A DNA stretch of 64,000 bases from Bacteroides faecium (GCF_012113595.1 NZ_CP050831.1:4774001-4838000), one strand, 5' to 3'. Positions 44,138 through 54,120 are shown, counted from the stretch's first letter. The notes: generated by a model not told the origin, from the sequence alone. Made by a program: numbers and translations.

Positions 44138-47100
44138 ATGAAAAGCCGACTGAAACAACGAATATTTGCACTTTCTCTATTAGCATGGACAGCCGTATAC
44201 CCTGCCGATGCACAACAAACACGCTCACTTAGGGAGCAATTTCAGAATCCGTCAGACGAAGCAAAACCCTGGACCTTTTGGTATTGGATGTATGGTGCCG
44301 TGTCTAAAGAAGGGATTACAGCCGATTTGGAGGCAATGAAACATGCCGGATTGGGAGGTACTTACCTGATGCCGATTAAAGGTATTCATGAAGGCGCCCA
44401 ATACGATGGCAAAGCGCAGCAGCTAACTCCCGAATGGTGGGAGATGGTGAGTTTCAGCATGGAAGAAGCAGATCGTCTGGGGCTGAAATTGGGAATGCAC
44501 ATTTGTGATGGTTTCGCATTGGCGGGAGGTCCCTGGATTACTCCCGAAGAATCTATGCAAAAAGTGGTCTGGAGTGATACAATCGTTGACGGTGGTAAGC
44601 TCAAGGCATTACGCTTACCGCAGCCGGAAGCTTATGACAATTATTATGAAGACATCGCATTGTTTGCTCTTCCCGTAGATGGAGCGGTGGATGAAATGCC
44701 GGCAAAGATTACCTGTGCCAATACAGCCACAGGAAATCATATTGATTCACAAAAGACAGTGAATATGGATGCCTCAGGAGTGATTCGTTCCTCATATCCT
44801 TGCTATATCCAGTATGAATATGAAACACCTTTCACGTGTCGCAATATCGAGATTATTCTGAGTGGCAATAATTATCAAGCACACCGGCTGAAAGTGATGG
44901 CGAGCGACGATGGTATAAATTATCGTTTTGTGAAGCAATTGATTCCTGCCCGCCAAGGGTGGCAGAATACGGATGAAAATTCCACTCATGCTATTCCTGT
45001 AACAACAGCCCGTTATTTCCGTTTTTACTGGACACCGGAAGGAAGTGAACCCGGAAGTGAAGATATGGATGCTGCCAAATGGAAACCGAATCTGAAAATA
45101 AAGCAATTGCGCTTGCATCGTGAAGCCCGCCTGAACCAGTGGGAAGGAAAAGCCGGACTCGTATGGCGTGTGGCTTCCGCTACCAAAGAGACAGAAGTAG
45201 GGAAAAAGGACTGCTACACCCTTTCACAAGTTATCAACCTGAGCAATCAATTCAACAATAATTCAACAGGCGACTTTAAAGAGAAAACATTAACCGCTGT
45301 CCTGCCCAAAGGCAAATGGAAACTATTGCGCATGGGACACACCGCTACCGGACATACCAATGCAACAGCCGGCGGCGGAAAGGGACTGGAATGTGACAAG
45401 TTTAATCCAGTTACTGTCCGCAAGCAATTCGACAATTGGTTTGCACAGGCATTTGTGAAAACAAACCCGGAAGTTGCACGTCGCGTACTGAAATATATGC
45501 ATGTTGATAGTTGGGAATGTGGCAGCCAGAACTGGAGTACAAATTTTGCTATTGAATTCAAGAAACGTCACGGATACGACCTGATGCCTTATTTACCACT
45601 ACTAGCAGGTATCCCGATGGAAAGTGCGGAACGCAGCGAAAAGATTCTGCGTGATGTACGTACGACTATATCCGAATTGGTTGTCGATGTTTTCTACAAA
45701 GTATTGGCAGATTGTGCCAAAGAATATGACTGCCAATTCTCTGCGGAATGTGTAGCGCCTACTATGGTCAGTGACGGACTACTACATTATCAAAAAGTAG
45801 ACCTGCCGATGGGAGAGTTCTGGTTGAATAGCCCGACGCATGATAAACCCAATGACATGCTCGACGCTATCAGCGGGGCACATATATATGGAAAGAATAT
45901 TATCCAGGCTGAAGGATTCACAGAAGTGCGCGGCACGTGGGACGAGCATCCCGGAATGTTGAAAACATTGCTCGACCGTAATTATGCCTTGGGTATCAAT
46001 CGTCTTTTCTACCACGTATATGTACACAACCCGTGGCTGAACCGCAAACCCGGAATGACTTTGGAAGGCATCGGACTTTTCTTCCAGCGCGACCAGACTT
46101 GGTGGAACAAGGGTGCGAAAGCATTCTCCGATTATGCCACTCGTTGCCAGGCATTGCTGCAATACGGGCATCCGGTGACGGATATCGCTGTATTTACAGG
46201 AGAAGAAATTCCCCGGCGTTCTATATTGCCGGAACGTTTGATTCCCTCTTTGCCGGGTATCTTTGGTGCGGAACGGGTGGAAAGTGAGCGTATTCGATTG
46301 GCAAATGAAGGACAGCCGTTACGTGTGCGTCCTGTTGGCGTAACACATTCTGCTAATATGGCTGACCCCGAAAAATGGGTGAATCCGCTTCGGGGATATG
46401 CTTATGATAGTTTTAATAAAGATGTCCTATTACGGTTGGCAAAAGCAGAAAATGGCAGAATGATATTGCCAGGTGGAGCCAGTTATAAAGTTCTGGTACT
46501 GCCGCTTGCCCGTCCGATGAATCCCGACCCGGTGGAACTTTCGCCGGAGGTGAAGCAGAAGATAAATGAGTTGAAAGAAGCAGGCGTATTAATTCCTGCC
46601 ATACCTTATAAGGAAGACGATTTTTCAGCATATGGTCTGGAACGTGATTTGATTGTGCCGGAAGACATTGCCTGGACACATCGTTGTGGTGACTTGGGAG
46701 ATATTTATTTTATAGCCAATCAAAGGGAAGAGACACGTACATTTACTGCGAGTATGCGTATCAACGGAAGTAAACCGGAATGTTGGAATCCTGTGACAGG
46801 AGAAATTGATACCAATCCCTTTTATGAGCTAAAAGATAACCGCACGGAAGTGACTCTAACATTAGCTCCCAATGAGTCCGTATTCGTTGTTTTTTCTACA
46901 GAAGGAATTAGTAAAAATAGCGGGGACGATTCACAAAAGCAAAAGCTATGGAAAGAGAAAAAGAATCTTGCTAAAGAAGTTCGGGAAATTCCTTTAGACA
47001 TGGAAGAGTACCAAATAAACTTCCTTAATACAGGAAAAGAGGTAACCCGGAAAACACTGTTTGACTGGAGTAAAGAAGAGGATGAACAGATTCGTTATTA

Positions 47101-47458
47101 TTCGGGAACAGCCATTTATAAAACAACATTCCGCTGGAAAAACAAACTGAAGAAAGACGAACAAGTTTATCTGAATTTGGGAAAGATATGCGATATAGCA
47201 ACGGTTCGTTTGAATGGCGTAGATTGTGGTACTATCTGGACGGCTCCTTATCGGGCTGATATAACGGCAGCTTTGAAAAAAGGGATGAACGAACTTGAAA
47301 TAGAAGTAACGAATACGTGGGCGAATGCATTGAAAGGAGCTGACGAAGGCAAAGCGCCGTTTGATGAAATTTGGACGAACGCGAAATACCGCAGGGCGGA
47401 GAAAACTTTGCTTCCGGCAGGGTTGCTCGGGCCTTTGAGTTTCTCTGTTATAGAGTAA
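44138..47458 (+). CDS. GH106-like alpha-L-rhamnosidase, secreted
   Basis: This 1106-residue protein has signal peptide MKSRLKQRIFALSLLAWTAVYPADAQ. The start of the mature protein, PWTFWYWMYGAVSKEGITADLEAMKHAGLGGTYL, is the typical opening of GH106 and related large TIM-barrel enzymes. A catalytic-barrel segment includes YMHVDSWECGSQNWS and FSAECVAPTMVSDG. The C-terminus has a galactose-binding-like beta-sandwich (YYSGTAIYKTTFRW; VRLNGVDCGTIWTAPYRADIT). GH106 includes alpha-L-rhamnosidases acting on rhamnogalacturonans. It heads a run of same-strand pectin-type genes and is followed after 62 bp by an esterase gene. Family assignment is by recognised pattern; activity is not shown. Confidence 0.82.
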   Translation: MKSRLKQRIFALSLLAWTAVYPADAQQTRSLREQFQNPSDEAKPWTFWYWMYGAVSKEGITADLEAMKHAGLGGTYLMPIKGIHEGAQYDGKAQQLTPEWWEMVSFSMEEADRLGLKLGMHICDGFALAGGPWITPEESMQKVVWSDTIVDGGKLKALRLPQPEAYDNYYEDIALFALPVDGAVDEMPAKITCANTATGNHIDSQKTVNMDASGVIRSSYPCYIQYEYETPFTCRNIEIILSGNNYQAHRLKVMASDDGINYRFVKQLIPARQGWQNTDENSTHAIPVTTARYFRFYWTPEGSEPGSEDMDAAKWKPNLKIKQLRLHREARLNQWEGKAGLVWRVASATKETEVGKKDCYTLSQVINLSNQFNNNSTGDFKEKTLTAVLPKGKWKLLRMGHTATGHTNATAGGGKGLECDKFNPVTVRKQFDNWFAQAFVKTNPEVARRVLKYMHVDSWECGSQNWSTNFAIEFKKRHGYDLMPYLPLLAGIPMESAERSEKILRDVRTTISELVVDVFYKVLADCAKEYDCQFSAECVAPTMVSDGLLHYQKVDLPMGEFWLNSPTHDKPNDMLDAISGAHIYGKNIIQAEGFTEVRGTWDEHPGMLKTLLDRNYALGINRLFYHVYVHNPWLNRKPGMTLEGIGLFFQRDQTWWNKGAKAFSDYATRCQALLQYGHPVTDIAVFTGEEIPRRSILPERLIPSLPGIFGAERVESERIRLANEGQPLRVRPVGVTHSANMADPEKWVNPLRGYAYDSFNKDVLLRLAKAENGRMILPGGASYKVLVLPLARPMNPDPVELSPEVKQKINELKEAGVLIPAIPYKEDDFSAYGLERDLIVPEDIAWTHRCGDLGDIYFIANQREETRTFTASMRINGSKPECWNPVTGEIDTNPFYELKDNRTEVTLTLAPNESVFVVFSTEGISKNSGDDSQKQKLWKEKKNLAKEVREIPLDMEEYQINFLNTGKEVTRKTLFDWSKEEDEQIRYYSGTAIYKTTFRWKNKLKKDEQVYLNLGKICDIATVRLNGVDCGTIWTAPYRADITAALKKGMNELEIEVTNTWANALKGADEGKAPFDEIWTNAKYRRAEKTLLPAGLLGPLSFSVIE

Positions 47459-47461
47459 TTC

Positions 47462-47478
47462 GCGTAATCCGTGCCTAA
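47462..47478. repeat. Single copy of the ATCCGTG repeat family
   Basis: The 17 bases after the GH106-like stop read GCGTAATCCGTGCCTAA. The core GTAATCCGTGCCTA is the exact complement of part of the repeat at 51281-51294, so both belong to one dispersed family. It lies between the rhamnosidase and esterase genes. Confidence 0.75.
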
Positions 47479-47520
47479 ATTCATCATAATAAAGTACTTA
47501 AATGATAAAGACATACTATA

Positions 47521-48954
47521 ATGAAAAGTTCAATGATTAAAACAGGTACAATGTTGGCAGGTTTTCTGCTTGCTGCCTGCCTATCGACACACGCAGAAGT
47601 AAAGCTACCGGCTATTTTTTCTGATGGCATGGTGATGCAGCAACAAACAAATGCCAATCTTTGGGGTACGGCAACTCCGAACAAGAAAGTGACTGTCACT
47701 ACCGGTTGGAACAATAAACAATATGTGGTGGCATCGGATAAAAACGGTGCATGGAAACTTGCTGTCTCCACTCCGGAAGCGGGCGGCCCCTATACACTGA
47801 CATTTGACGATGGAGCTAAAAAGACATTGAATAATATTCTGATAGGAGAACTTTGGCTTTGTTCCGGACAAAGTAATATGGAAATGCCAATGAAAGGATT
47901 CAAGAATCAGCCGGTAGAAAATGCCAATATGGACATTCTTCACAGCAAGAATCCGCAAATCCGTCTGTTTACGGTGAAACGTACTTCTACGTTCACTCCA
48001 CAGAATGACGTTATCGGCTCATGGAAAGAGGCAAACCCAACCAGCGTCCGTGATTTCAGCGCAACAGCCTATTATTTCGGCAGACTGGTGAATGAAATAA
48101 TAGATGTTCCGGTAGGATTGATAGTAGCAGCATGGGGCGGTTCAGCGTGCGAAGCCTGGATGACCGCTGACTGGCTGAAAGCCTTCCCCGACGCTAAAAT
48201 TCCTCAATCTGAAACGGATATTAAATCAAAGAACCGTACTCCGACTGTGCTTTACAATGGAATGTTGCATCCCCTTATCGGCATGACAATGAAAGGAGTG
48301 ATATGGTATCAAGGGGAAGATAACTGGAATCGTGCCCATACGTATGCAGATATGTTTACTACACTGATTAACGGTTGGCGTGCCGAATGGAAACAAGGAG
48401 ATTTTCCTTTTTACTATTGTCAGATAGCCCCATACGATTATGGAATCATCACGGAAAAAGGCAAAGAAGTCATAAATTCCGCCTACCTTCGGGAAGCACA
48501 ATCGAAAGTTGAGCATCGTGTAGCGAATAGCGGCATGGCGGTATTGCTCGATGCCGGAATGGAGAAAGGAATCCATCCGTCAAAGAAGCGAGTTGCCGGA
48601 GAACGTCTGGCACTTCTTGCTTTGACTAAGACTTACGGAGTAGATGGAGTGAATGGTGAAAGTCCTTATTATAAAAGCGTTGAAATAAAGAATGACACGG
48701 TAGTCGTAAGCTTTGAACGTGCCGGTATGTGGATTAGCGGCAAGAACTGTTTCGAGTCGAAAAACTTTGAAGTGGCAGGTAAAGACAAAATATTCTATCC
48801 TGCGAAAGCTTGGATTGAGCGTAGCAAGATGCTCGTAAAAAGTGAGAAAGTCCCGCATCCGGTAGCTGTCCGGTATGGATTTAAGAACTATGTGGAAGGA
48901 GATGTATATTGCGACGGACTACCTTTAGGGTCTTTCCGTTCGGATAACTGGTGA
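47521..48954 (+). CDS. SGNH-type sialate O-acetylesterase-like carbohydrate esterase
   Basis: This 477-residue protein has signal peptide MKSSMIKTGTMLAGFLLAACLSTHAE. It opens with LPAIFSDGMVMQQQTNANLWGTA, typical of the sialate O-acetylesterase/CE20 group. The catalytic serine is S118 in CSGQSNMEMP, followed by an oxyanion block LIVAAWGGSACEAWM, and the catalytic histidine is likely H352 in KGIHPSKKRVAGERL. In pectin clusters such enzymes remove acetyl groups from galacturonate or rhamnose. The name sialate esterase is historical and need not be the substrate here. The next gene starts 7 bp after the stop, indicating co-transcription. Confidence 0.88.
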   Translation: MKSSMIKTGTMLAGFLLAACLSTHAEVKLPAIFSDGMVMQQQTNANLWGTATPNKKVTVTTGWNNKQYVVASDKNGAWKLAVSTPEAGGPYTLTFDDGAKKTLNNILIGELWLCSGQSNMEMPMKGFKNQPVENANMDILHSKNPQIRLFTVKRTSTFTPQNDVIGSWKEANPTSVRDFSATAYYFGRLVNEIIDVPVGLIVAAWGGSACEAWMTADWLKAFPDAKIPQSETDIKSKNRTPTVLYNGMLHPLIGMTMKGVIWYQGEDNWNRAHTYADMFTTLINGWRAEWKQGDFPFYYCQIAPYDYGIITEKGKEVINSAYLREAQSKVEHRVANSGMAVLLDAGMEKGIHPSKKRVAGERLALLALTKTYGVDGVNGESPYYKSVEIKNDTVVVSFERAGMWISGKNCFESKNFEVAGKDKIFYPAKAWIERSKMLVKSEKVPHPVAVRYGFKNYVEGDVYCDGLPLGSFRSDNW

Positions 48955-48961
48955 TTGGAAT

Positions 48962-51274
48962 ATGAAAAGATTTTATCTGATTATAACAATATTATTTATT
49001 GGCGTGTCGGCACTTTGGAGCCAACATGCCAATGTCGTTTGGAATACTCCCAGCCGTAACTCTTCCGAATCCATGCCTTGTGGCGGTGGGGATATTGGTA
49101 TGAATATATGGGTGGAAGATGGCGACATCTTGTTTTATGTAAGCCGTAGCGGTACATTCGACGAAAACAACTGCCAACTGAAACAAGGCCGTTTCCGTCT
49201 TCGGCTGTCACCTAATCCATTCAAAAATGCTACTGATTTCCGTCAGGAATTGAAATTGAAAGACGGTTATGTAGAGGTCGAAGCCGGTGGCGTGCAAATA
49301 CAATTCTGGGTAGATGTTTTTCATCCGGTCATTCATGTAGAGATAGCGAACGCACAGCCTGTACAGACAGAAGTGTCCTATGAGAACTGGCGTTATCAGA
49401 AACGTCCCATTCGAAAAGGAGAGGGACAACAATGTTCTTACAAATGGGCTCCCCCGAAAGGAACGGCAACAAGTGCGGACTTCGTTTCTTTGAAAGATAA
49501 TGCATCTGGCAGGAAAAACCAACTTATATTTTATCATCGCAACCCCGAACTAACCGTTTTTGATGTTGTCGTAGCCCAACAAGGGATGGGCGAGGTGAAG
49601 CCACAAATGATGAATCCTCTGAAAAACCTGACTTTCGGCGGAACTCTTTTCGGTGAAAATCTAGAATTTACAGGCATTACGGACGATACATATACCGGAA
49701 CGGACTACCGCTCTTGGAATTTCCGCACTTCCAAAACTTCCCGCAAGGAACAGTTCTGTATCGTATTGCATACAGACCAGACAGAAACCGTAGCGCAATG
49801 GGAACAAGGTCTGCAAACCGCTTTACAAAGAATTGCCCCGAAAGGGAAAAACTCCGCAAAGACCATCACGCAGGATAAGAAACAAACCCGTTCATGGTGG
49901 AATGCCTTTTGGCAACGTAGCTTTATCGTAGCAGAAGGAGAGGCACAGGAAATCACCCGAAACTATACGCTTTTCCGTTACATGCTAGGATGCAACGCCT
50001 ACGGTAGCGTACCGACGAAATTTAACGGCGGATTATTTACCTTCGACCCCTGCCATGTGGACGAGAAACAATCGTTTACCCCCGACTACCGGAAATGGGG
50101 CGGTGGCACGATGACCGCACAAAACCAACGGCTGGTATATTGGCCGATGCTGAAAAGCGGTGATTACGACATGATGTCCGCCCAATTTGATTTTTATAAC
50201 CGGATGCTGAAAAACGCAGAATTGCGCAGCCGCATATATTGGCAACACAATGGAGCCTGCTTCAGTGAACAGATAGAGAACTTCGGTTTGCCTAATCCTG
50301 CGGAATATGGTTTCAAGCGTCCGGAGTGGTTCGACAAAGGATTGGAATATAATGCCTGGCTGGAATACGAATGGGATACAGTTCTCGAATTCTGCCAAAT
50401 GATACTGGAAACAAAGAACTATGCGGATGCCGACATCACCCCTTACCTTCCTCTGATAGAAAGCTCGCTCACATTCTTCGACGAGCACTATCGCATGCTT
50501 GCTTCCCGTCGTGGCAGGAAAGCGCTGGACGGCGACGGGCATCTGGTTCTTTTCCCCGGTTCCGCCTGCGAAACTTATAAGATGACCAATAATGCCAGCA
50601 GCACCATAGCAGCCTTACGAACCGTGCTCAAAACATATGGAAAGAAAGAGGAAATGCTGAAAACAATTCCCCCGATTCCATTGCGATACATAGAAGTAAA
50701 AGATTCTCTGAATCCGGAATCTGTCCCCGAATTGAAACAGACGATTTCTCCTGCCGTAAGTTGGGAGCGCATCAACAACATAGAAACTCCGCAACTTTAT
50801 CCTGTATTTCCGTGGCGTATCTACGGAGTAGGCAAGGAAAACTTGGAACTCGCCCGTAATACATATTTCCATGACCCGAACGCAATCAAGTTCCGTTCGC
50901 ATACCGGATGGAAACAAGACAATATCTGGGCAGCCTGTCTGGGGCTGACCGAAGAAGCTAAAAGGCTGTCCCTTGCCAAGCTTTCCGACGGTCCCCACCG
51001 TTTTCCTGCCTTTTGGGGGCCGGGATATGACTGGACTCCCGACCATAATTGGGGTGGTAGCGGTATGATAGGGCTTCAAGAGATGCTCTTGCAGACCAAT
51101 GGCGAACAAATATTACTTTTTCCGGCATGGCCGAAAGAATGGAATGTGCATTTTAAACTGCATGCTCCGGGTAAGACTATGGTAGAAGCTACTCTGAAAA
51201 ACGGAGAAGTGAAGGACTTGAAAGTCTTGCCGGAAAATAGAAAGAAAGACATTATTATAATGATAAAAGAATAA
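48962..51274 (+). CDS. DUF5703 protein, (alpha/alpha)6-barrel glycosidase-like, secreted
   Basis: This 770-residue protein has signal peptide MKRFYLIITILFIGVSALWSQ. The N-terminal ~290 residues match DUF5703 (VVWNTPSRNSSESMPCGGGDIGMNIWVEDGDILFYVSRSGTFDE), the beta-sandwich found in GH95-like enzymes. The following part looks like an (alpha/alpha)6 barrel (RYMLGCNAYGSVPTKFNGGLFTFDP; WGGGTMTAQNQRLVYWPMLKSGDYDMM) and ends with a short beta domain. Its overall layout resembles alpha-fucosidase/alpha-galactosidase-type GH95, but I cannot place it in a named CAZy family. It lies 7 bp after the esterase gene, and about 115 bp before the GH2 gene. Confidence 0.8.
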   Translation: MKRFYLIITILFIGVSALWSQHANVVWNTPSRNSSESMPCGGGDIGMNIWVEDGDILFYVSRSGTFDENNCQLKQGRFRLRLSPNPFKNATDFRQELKLKDGYVEVEAGGVQIQFWVDVFHPVIHVEIANAQPVQTEVSYENWRYQKRPIRKGEGQQCSYKWAPPKGTATSADFVSLKDNASGRKNQLIFYHRNPELTVFDVVVAQQGMGEVKPQMMNPLKNLTFGGTLFGENLEFTGITDDTYTGTDYRSWNFRTSKTSRKEQFCIVLHTDQTETVAQWEQGLQTALQRIAPKGKNSAKTITQDKKQTRSWWNAFWQRSFIVAEGEAQEITRNYTLFRYMLGCNAYGSVPTKFNGGLFTFDPCHVDEKQSFTPDYRKWGGGTMTAQNQRLVYWPMLKSGDYDMMSAQFDFYNRMLKNAELRSRIYWQHNGACFSEQIENFGLPNPAEYGFKRPEWFDKGLEYNAWLEYEWDTVLEFCQMILETKNYADADITPYLPLIESSLTFFDEHYRMLASRRGRKALDGDGHLVLFPGSACETYKMTNNASSTIAALRTVLKTYGKKEEMLKTIPPIPLRYIEVKDSLNPESVPELKQTISPAVSWERINNIETPQLYPVFPWRIYGVGKENLELARNTYFHDPNAIKFRSHTGWKQDNIWAACLGLTEEAKRLSLAKLSDGPHRFPAFWGPGYDWTPDHNWGGSGMIGLQEMLLQTNGEQILLFPAWPKEWNVHFKLHAPGKTMVEATLKNGEVKDLKVLPENRKKDIIIMIKE

Positions 51275-51282
51275 AATAATTA

Positions 51283-51359
51283 GGCACGGATTACACGGAT
51301 TTCACGGTTCTAAAATTATGATTGCATATGGCAACAGCGTAATCCGTGTAATCCGTGCC
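51283..51359. repeat. Perfect 19-bp inverted repeat of ATCCGTG units
   Basis: GGCACGGATTACACGGATT (51283-51301) and its exact complement (51341-51359) are separated by 39 bases. Each arm holds two 9-bp units of the type ATCCGTGTA, and the left side continues with a third partial unit (TCACGG). The right arm lies just before the GH2 start codon and is read as the apparent N-terminus IRVIRAE in an upstream-extended frame. Confidence 0.88.
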
Positions 51360-51389
51360 GAAAAAAGAAGCTATAAAAATAAAAGAGTT

Positions 51390-54029
51390 ATGAATAAAAG
51401 ACCGTTTTTAATCTTATCAGCTTTTCTGTTATTGTTCTCATTAACAGGGAAAGGACAAGCAACAGAAGCTTACCGTCCCGAAACATCGGTCGCCGGATTT
51501 ATCCAGCTTCCCGGTAGCGGGCGACAAGTGTATAATTTCAATCCGGGATGGCGATTCTTCAAGGGAGATATCCGTGGTGCGGAAGCTGTGAACTTTGACG
51601 ACCGTTCCTGGGAAATAGTTTCTACCCCTCATACAGTGGAGTTGATGCCTGTCGAAGCCAGCGGATGCCGTAACTATCAAGGTCCGGCATGGTATCGCAA
51701 GCATTTTGTAGTTCCTGCCGATACTAAGGGACAACGGGTGTCGATTCATTTTGAAGCAGCTATGGGCAAGCAGATTATCTATCTGAACGGAAAACGTATC
51801 CAAGAGCATATTGGCGGCTATCTGCCATTCACGTTAGACTTGACCGCCAATGGCGTGCAGGCAGGAGACTCTTGTCTGCTTGCTGTCTTTACGGACAATA
51901 GTGATGATAAATCTTATCCCCCCGGCAAACGCCAATATACCCTGGACTTTGCTTATCACGGCGGCATCTACCGCGATGTATGGATGATTGCCAAATCTCC
52001 GGTAGCCATTACGGATGCTCTCGATTCGCAGATCGTTGCCGGTGGCGGAGTATTTGTACATTTCGATAAAATCAGTGAAAAGAGTGCACAAGTCTACGTA
52101 AAGACAGAGTTACAAAATGATGCGCAACGTCAGGAATCTGTAACCGTAGAAACAACCCTGACCGATGCAGACGGAAAAGTAATCAAACGTACTTCCGGCA
52201 AACTCTCTCTGAAACCCGGAGAAAAGAAGTCTATCCAACAACAAATGGAAGTGAAGAACCCGAAATTATGGTCACCGGATACACCTTATTTATATAGAGT
52301 ACAATCACGGATAAAGAAAGGCAATCAGTCCATCGACGGTGGAATTACCCGTGCCGGTATCCGTCTTGCCGAATTCCGTGGAAAAGACGGTTTCTGGCTG
52401 AATGGAAAACCTTTCGGACAATTAGTAGGTGCCAACCGCCACCAGGATTTTGCCTATGTAGGCAATGCTTTGCCCAACTCCCAGCAGTGGCGTGACGCGA
52501 AGCGTCTGCGTGATGCAGGATGCACTATTATTCGTGTAGCTCACTACCCGCAAGACCCTTCCTTTATGGATGCCTGTGACGAACTGGGAATGTTTGTCAT
52601 TGTAGCCACTCCGGGATGGCAATATTGGAATAAAGACCCCAAATTTGGAGAACTGGTTCATCAGAATACCCGTGAGATGATTCGCCGTGACCGTAATCAT
52701 CCGTCTGTACTGATGTGGGAGCCGATTCTGAATGAAACCCGCTATCCACTCGATTTTGCCTTGAAGGCATTGGAAATAACCAAAGAAGAATATCCTTATC
52801 CGGGACGTCCCGTAGCTGCTGCCGATGTACATTCGGCAGGCGTGAAAGAACATTATGACGTAGTTTACGGTTGGCCGGGAGACGATGAAAAAGCAGACAG
52901 ACCGGAACAATGCATCTTTACCCGTGAATTTGGGGAAAATGTGGATGACTGGTACGCTCATAATAACAATAACCGTGCAAGCCGCAGTTGGGGAGAACGC
53001 CCGTTGCTCGTGCAGGCACTATCTTTGGCAAAAAGTTACGATGAAATGTATCGTACCACAGGACTATTTATCGGTGGTGCGCAATGGCATCCGTTCGACC
53101 ATCAGCGCGGTTATCATCCCGACCCTTATTGGGGCGGCATCTATGATGCTTTCCGTCAGAAGAAATATGCTTATGAAATGTTCCGTAGCCAGTCACCTGC
53201 CAGCCTTGAACATCCCTTGGCTGAATGCGGTCCGATGGTATTTATCGCTCATGAGATGTCGCAATTCTCTGATAAGGACGTAGTTGTATTCAGCAATTGC
53301 GACTCAGTCCGCCTTTCCATCTATGACGGAACAAAAACATGGACGAAACCTGTGGTTCACGCAAAGGGGCATATGCCTAATGCACCTGTCATCTTCAACG
53401 ATGTTTGGGATTTCTGGGAAGCACGCGGATACAGTTATACCCAAAAGAACTGGCAGAAAGTCAATATGGTTGCCGAAGGTATTATCAACGGGAAAGTGGT
53501 ATGTACACAAAAGAAAATGCCTTCCCGCCGTTCTACCAAACTACGTATGTATGTAGACACTCAGAAAGTAAATCTGGTAGCAGACGGTTCCGATTTTATT
53601 GTAGTAGTTGCCGAAGTGACCGATGATAGCGGAAACGTGCGTCGTCTGGCAAAGGAAAATATCGTATTCACGGTAGAGGGCGAGGGAGAGATTGTCGGAG
53701 ATGCCACAATCAATGCCAATCCCCGTGCCGTTGAATTCGGCTCGGCTCCCGTATTGATTCGTTCTACACGGAAAGCCGGAAAGATAAAAGTGAAAGCCCA
53801 TGTACAGTTTGAAGGTACACAGGCTCCGACGGCTGCCGAACTGGAATTTGAAAGTATCCCGGCAGAACTTCCTTTCTGCTACGAAGAGCAGACTACAATT
53901 TCATCAACAATGAAAACAGATTTATCGAAAAGTAAATCCGAAGGAAAAATCAAGTTGACAGAAGAAGAACGTCAACGGGTATTGGATGAAGTAGAACGCC
54001 AGCAGACCGAATTTGGAACTGAAAAATAG
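51390..54029 (+). CDS. GH2 family beta-galactosidase-like glycosidase, secreted
   Basis: This 879-residue protein uses the ATG at 51390, which puts the signal peptide MNKRPFLILSAFLLLFSLTGKGQ first. A frame open from 51318 would add 24 residues encoded by the ATCCGTG repeat and should be rejected. The domain order is sugar-binding (VYNFNPGWRFFKGDIRGAEAVNFDDRSW), Ig-like, and TIM barrel with likely acid/base E449 in EPILNETRY and nucleophile E513 in FTREFGEN, then Ig-like C-terminal domains (KVNLVADGSDFIVVVAEVTDDSGN). GH2 enzymes of this subtype occur in pectin loci, acting on beta-galactosides or related units. The gene follows the DUF5703 gene and precedes the HTCS gene. Confidence 0.85.
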   Translation: MNKRPFLILSAFLLLFSLTGKGQATEAYRPETSVAGFIQLPGSGRQVYNFNPGWRFFKGDIRGAEAVNFDDRSWEIVSTPHTVELMPVEASGCRNYQGPAWYRKHFVVPADTKGQRVSIHFEAAMGKQIIYLNGKRIQEHIGGYLPFTLDLTANGVQAGDSCLLAVFTDNSDDKSYPPGKRQYTLDFAYHGGIYRDVWMIAKSPVAITDALDSQIVAGGGVFVHFDKISEKSAQVYVKTELQNDAQRQESVTVETTLTDADGKVIKRTSGKLSLKPGEKKSIQQQMEVKNPKLWSPDTPYLYRVQSRIKKGNQSIDGGITRAGIRLAEFRGKDGFWLNGKPFGQLVGANRHQDFAYVGNALPNSQQWRDAKRLRDAGCTIIRVAHYPQDPSFMDACDELGMFVIVATPGWQYWNKDPKFGELVHQNTREMIRRDRNHPSVLMWEPILNETRYPLDFALKALEITKEEYPYPGRPVAAADVHSAGVKEHYDVVYGWPGDDEKADRPEQCIFTREFGENVDDWYAHNNNNRASRSWGERPLLVQALSLAKSYDEMYRTTGLFIGGAQWHPFDHQRGYHPDPYWGGIYDAFRQKKYAYEMFRSQSPASLEHPLAECGPMVFIAHEMSQFSDKDVVVFSNCDSVRLSIYDGTKTWTKPVVHAKGHMPNAPVIFNDVWDFWEARGYSYTQKNWQKVNMVAEGIINGKVVCTQKKMPSRRSTKLRMYVDTQKVNLVADGSDFIVVVAEVTDDSGNVRRLAKENIVFTVEGEGEIVGDATINANPRAVEFGSAPVLIRSTRKAGKIKVKAHVQFEGTQAPTAAELEFESIPAELPFCYEEQTTISSTMKTDLSKSKSEGKIKLTEEERQRVLDEVERQQTEFGTEK

Positions 54030-54044
54030 AATAAGAAAAGATAA

Positions 54045-54072
54045 GAAGATAGTGATTTAGGTCACTATCTTC
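54045..54072. promoter_or_regulatory. Perfect 11-bp dyad upstream of the HTCS promoter
   Basis: GAAGATAGTGA (54045-54055) and TCACTATCTTC (54062-54072) flank a 6-base spacer. It lies 16 bp after the GH2 stop and directly upstream of the -7 element at 54084, covering the place of the -33 element. The following run is A, not T, on the plus strand, so it is a poor plus-strand terminator and could be an operator. Confidence 0.6.
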
Positions 54073-54083
54073 AAAAAAAAGAT

Positions 54084-54091
54084 TATCTTTG
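54084..54091 (+). promoter_or_regulatory. Putative -7 promoter element of the HTCS gene
   Basis: TATCTTTG matches TAnnTTTG exactly and lies 29 bases upstream of the HTCS start codon. Confidence 0.55.
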
Positions 54092-54120
54092 ACTGCATTT
54101 AATTCCAATTAGTACCCTAA

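Noticed and set aside
51318..51389. Extended N-terminus of the GH2 protein
   Set aside because: These 24 residues are encoded by the ATCCGTG repeat and precede a perfect signal peptide; the ATG at 51390 is the better start.
54045..54072. Rho-independent terminator of the GH2 gene
   Set aside because: The stem is perfect but is followed by A bases on the plus strand, so an operator is equally or more likely.
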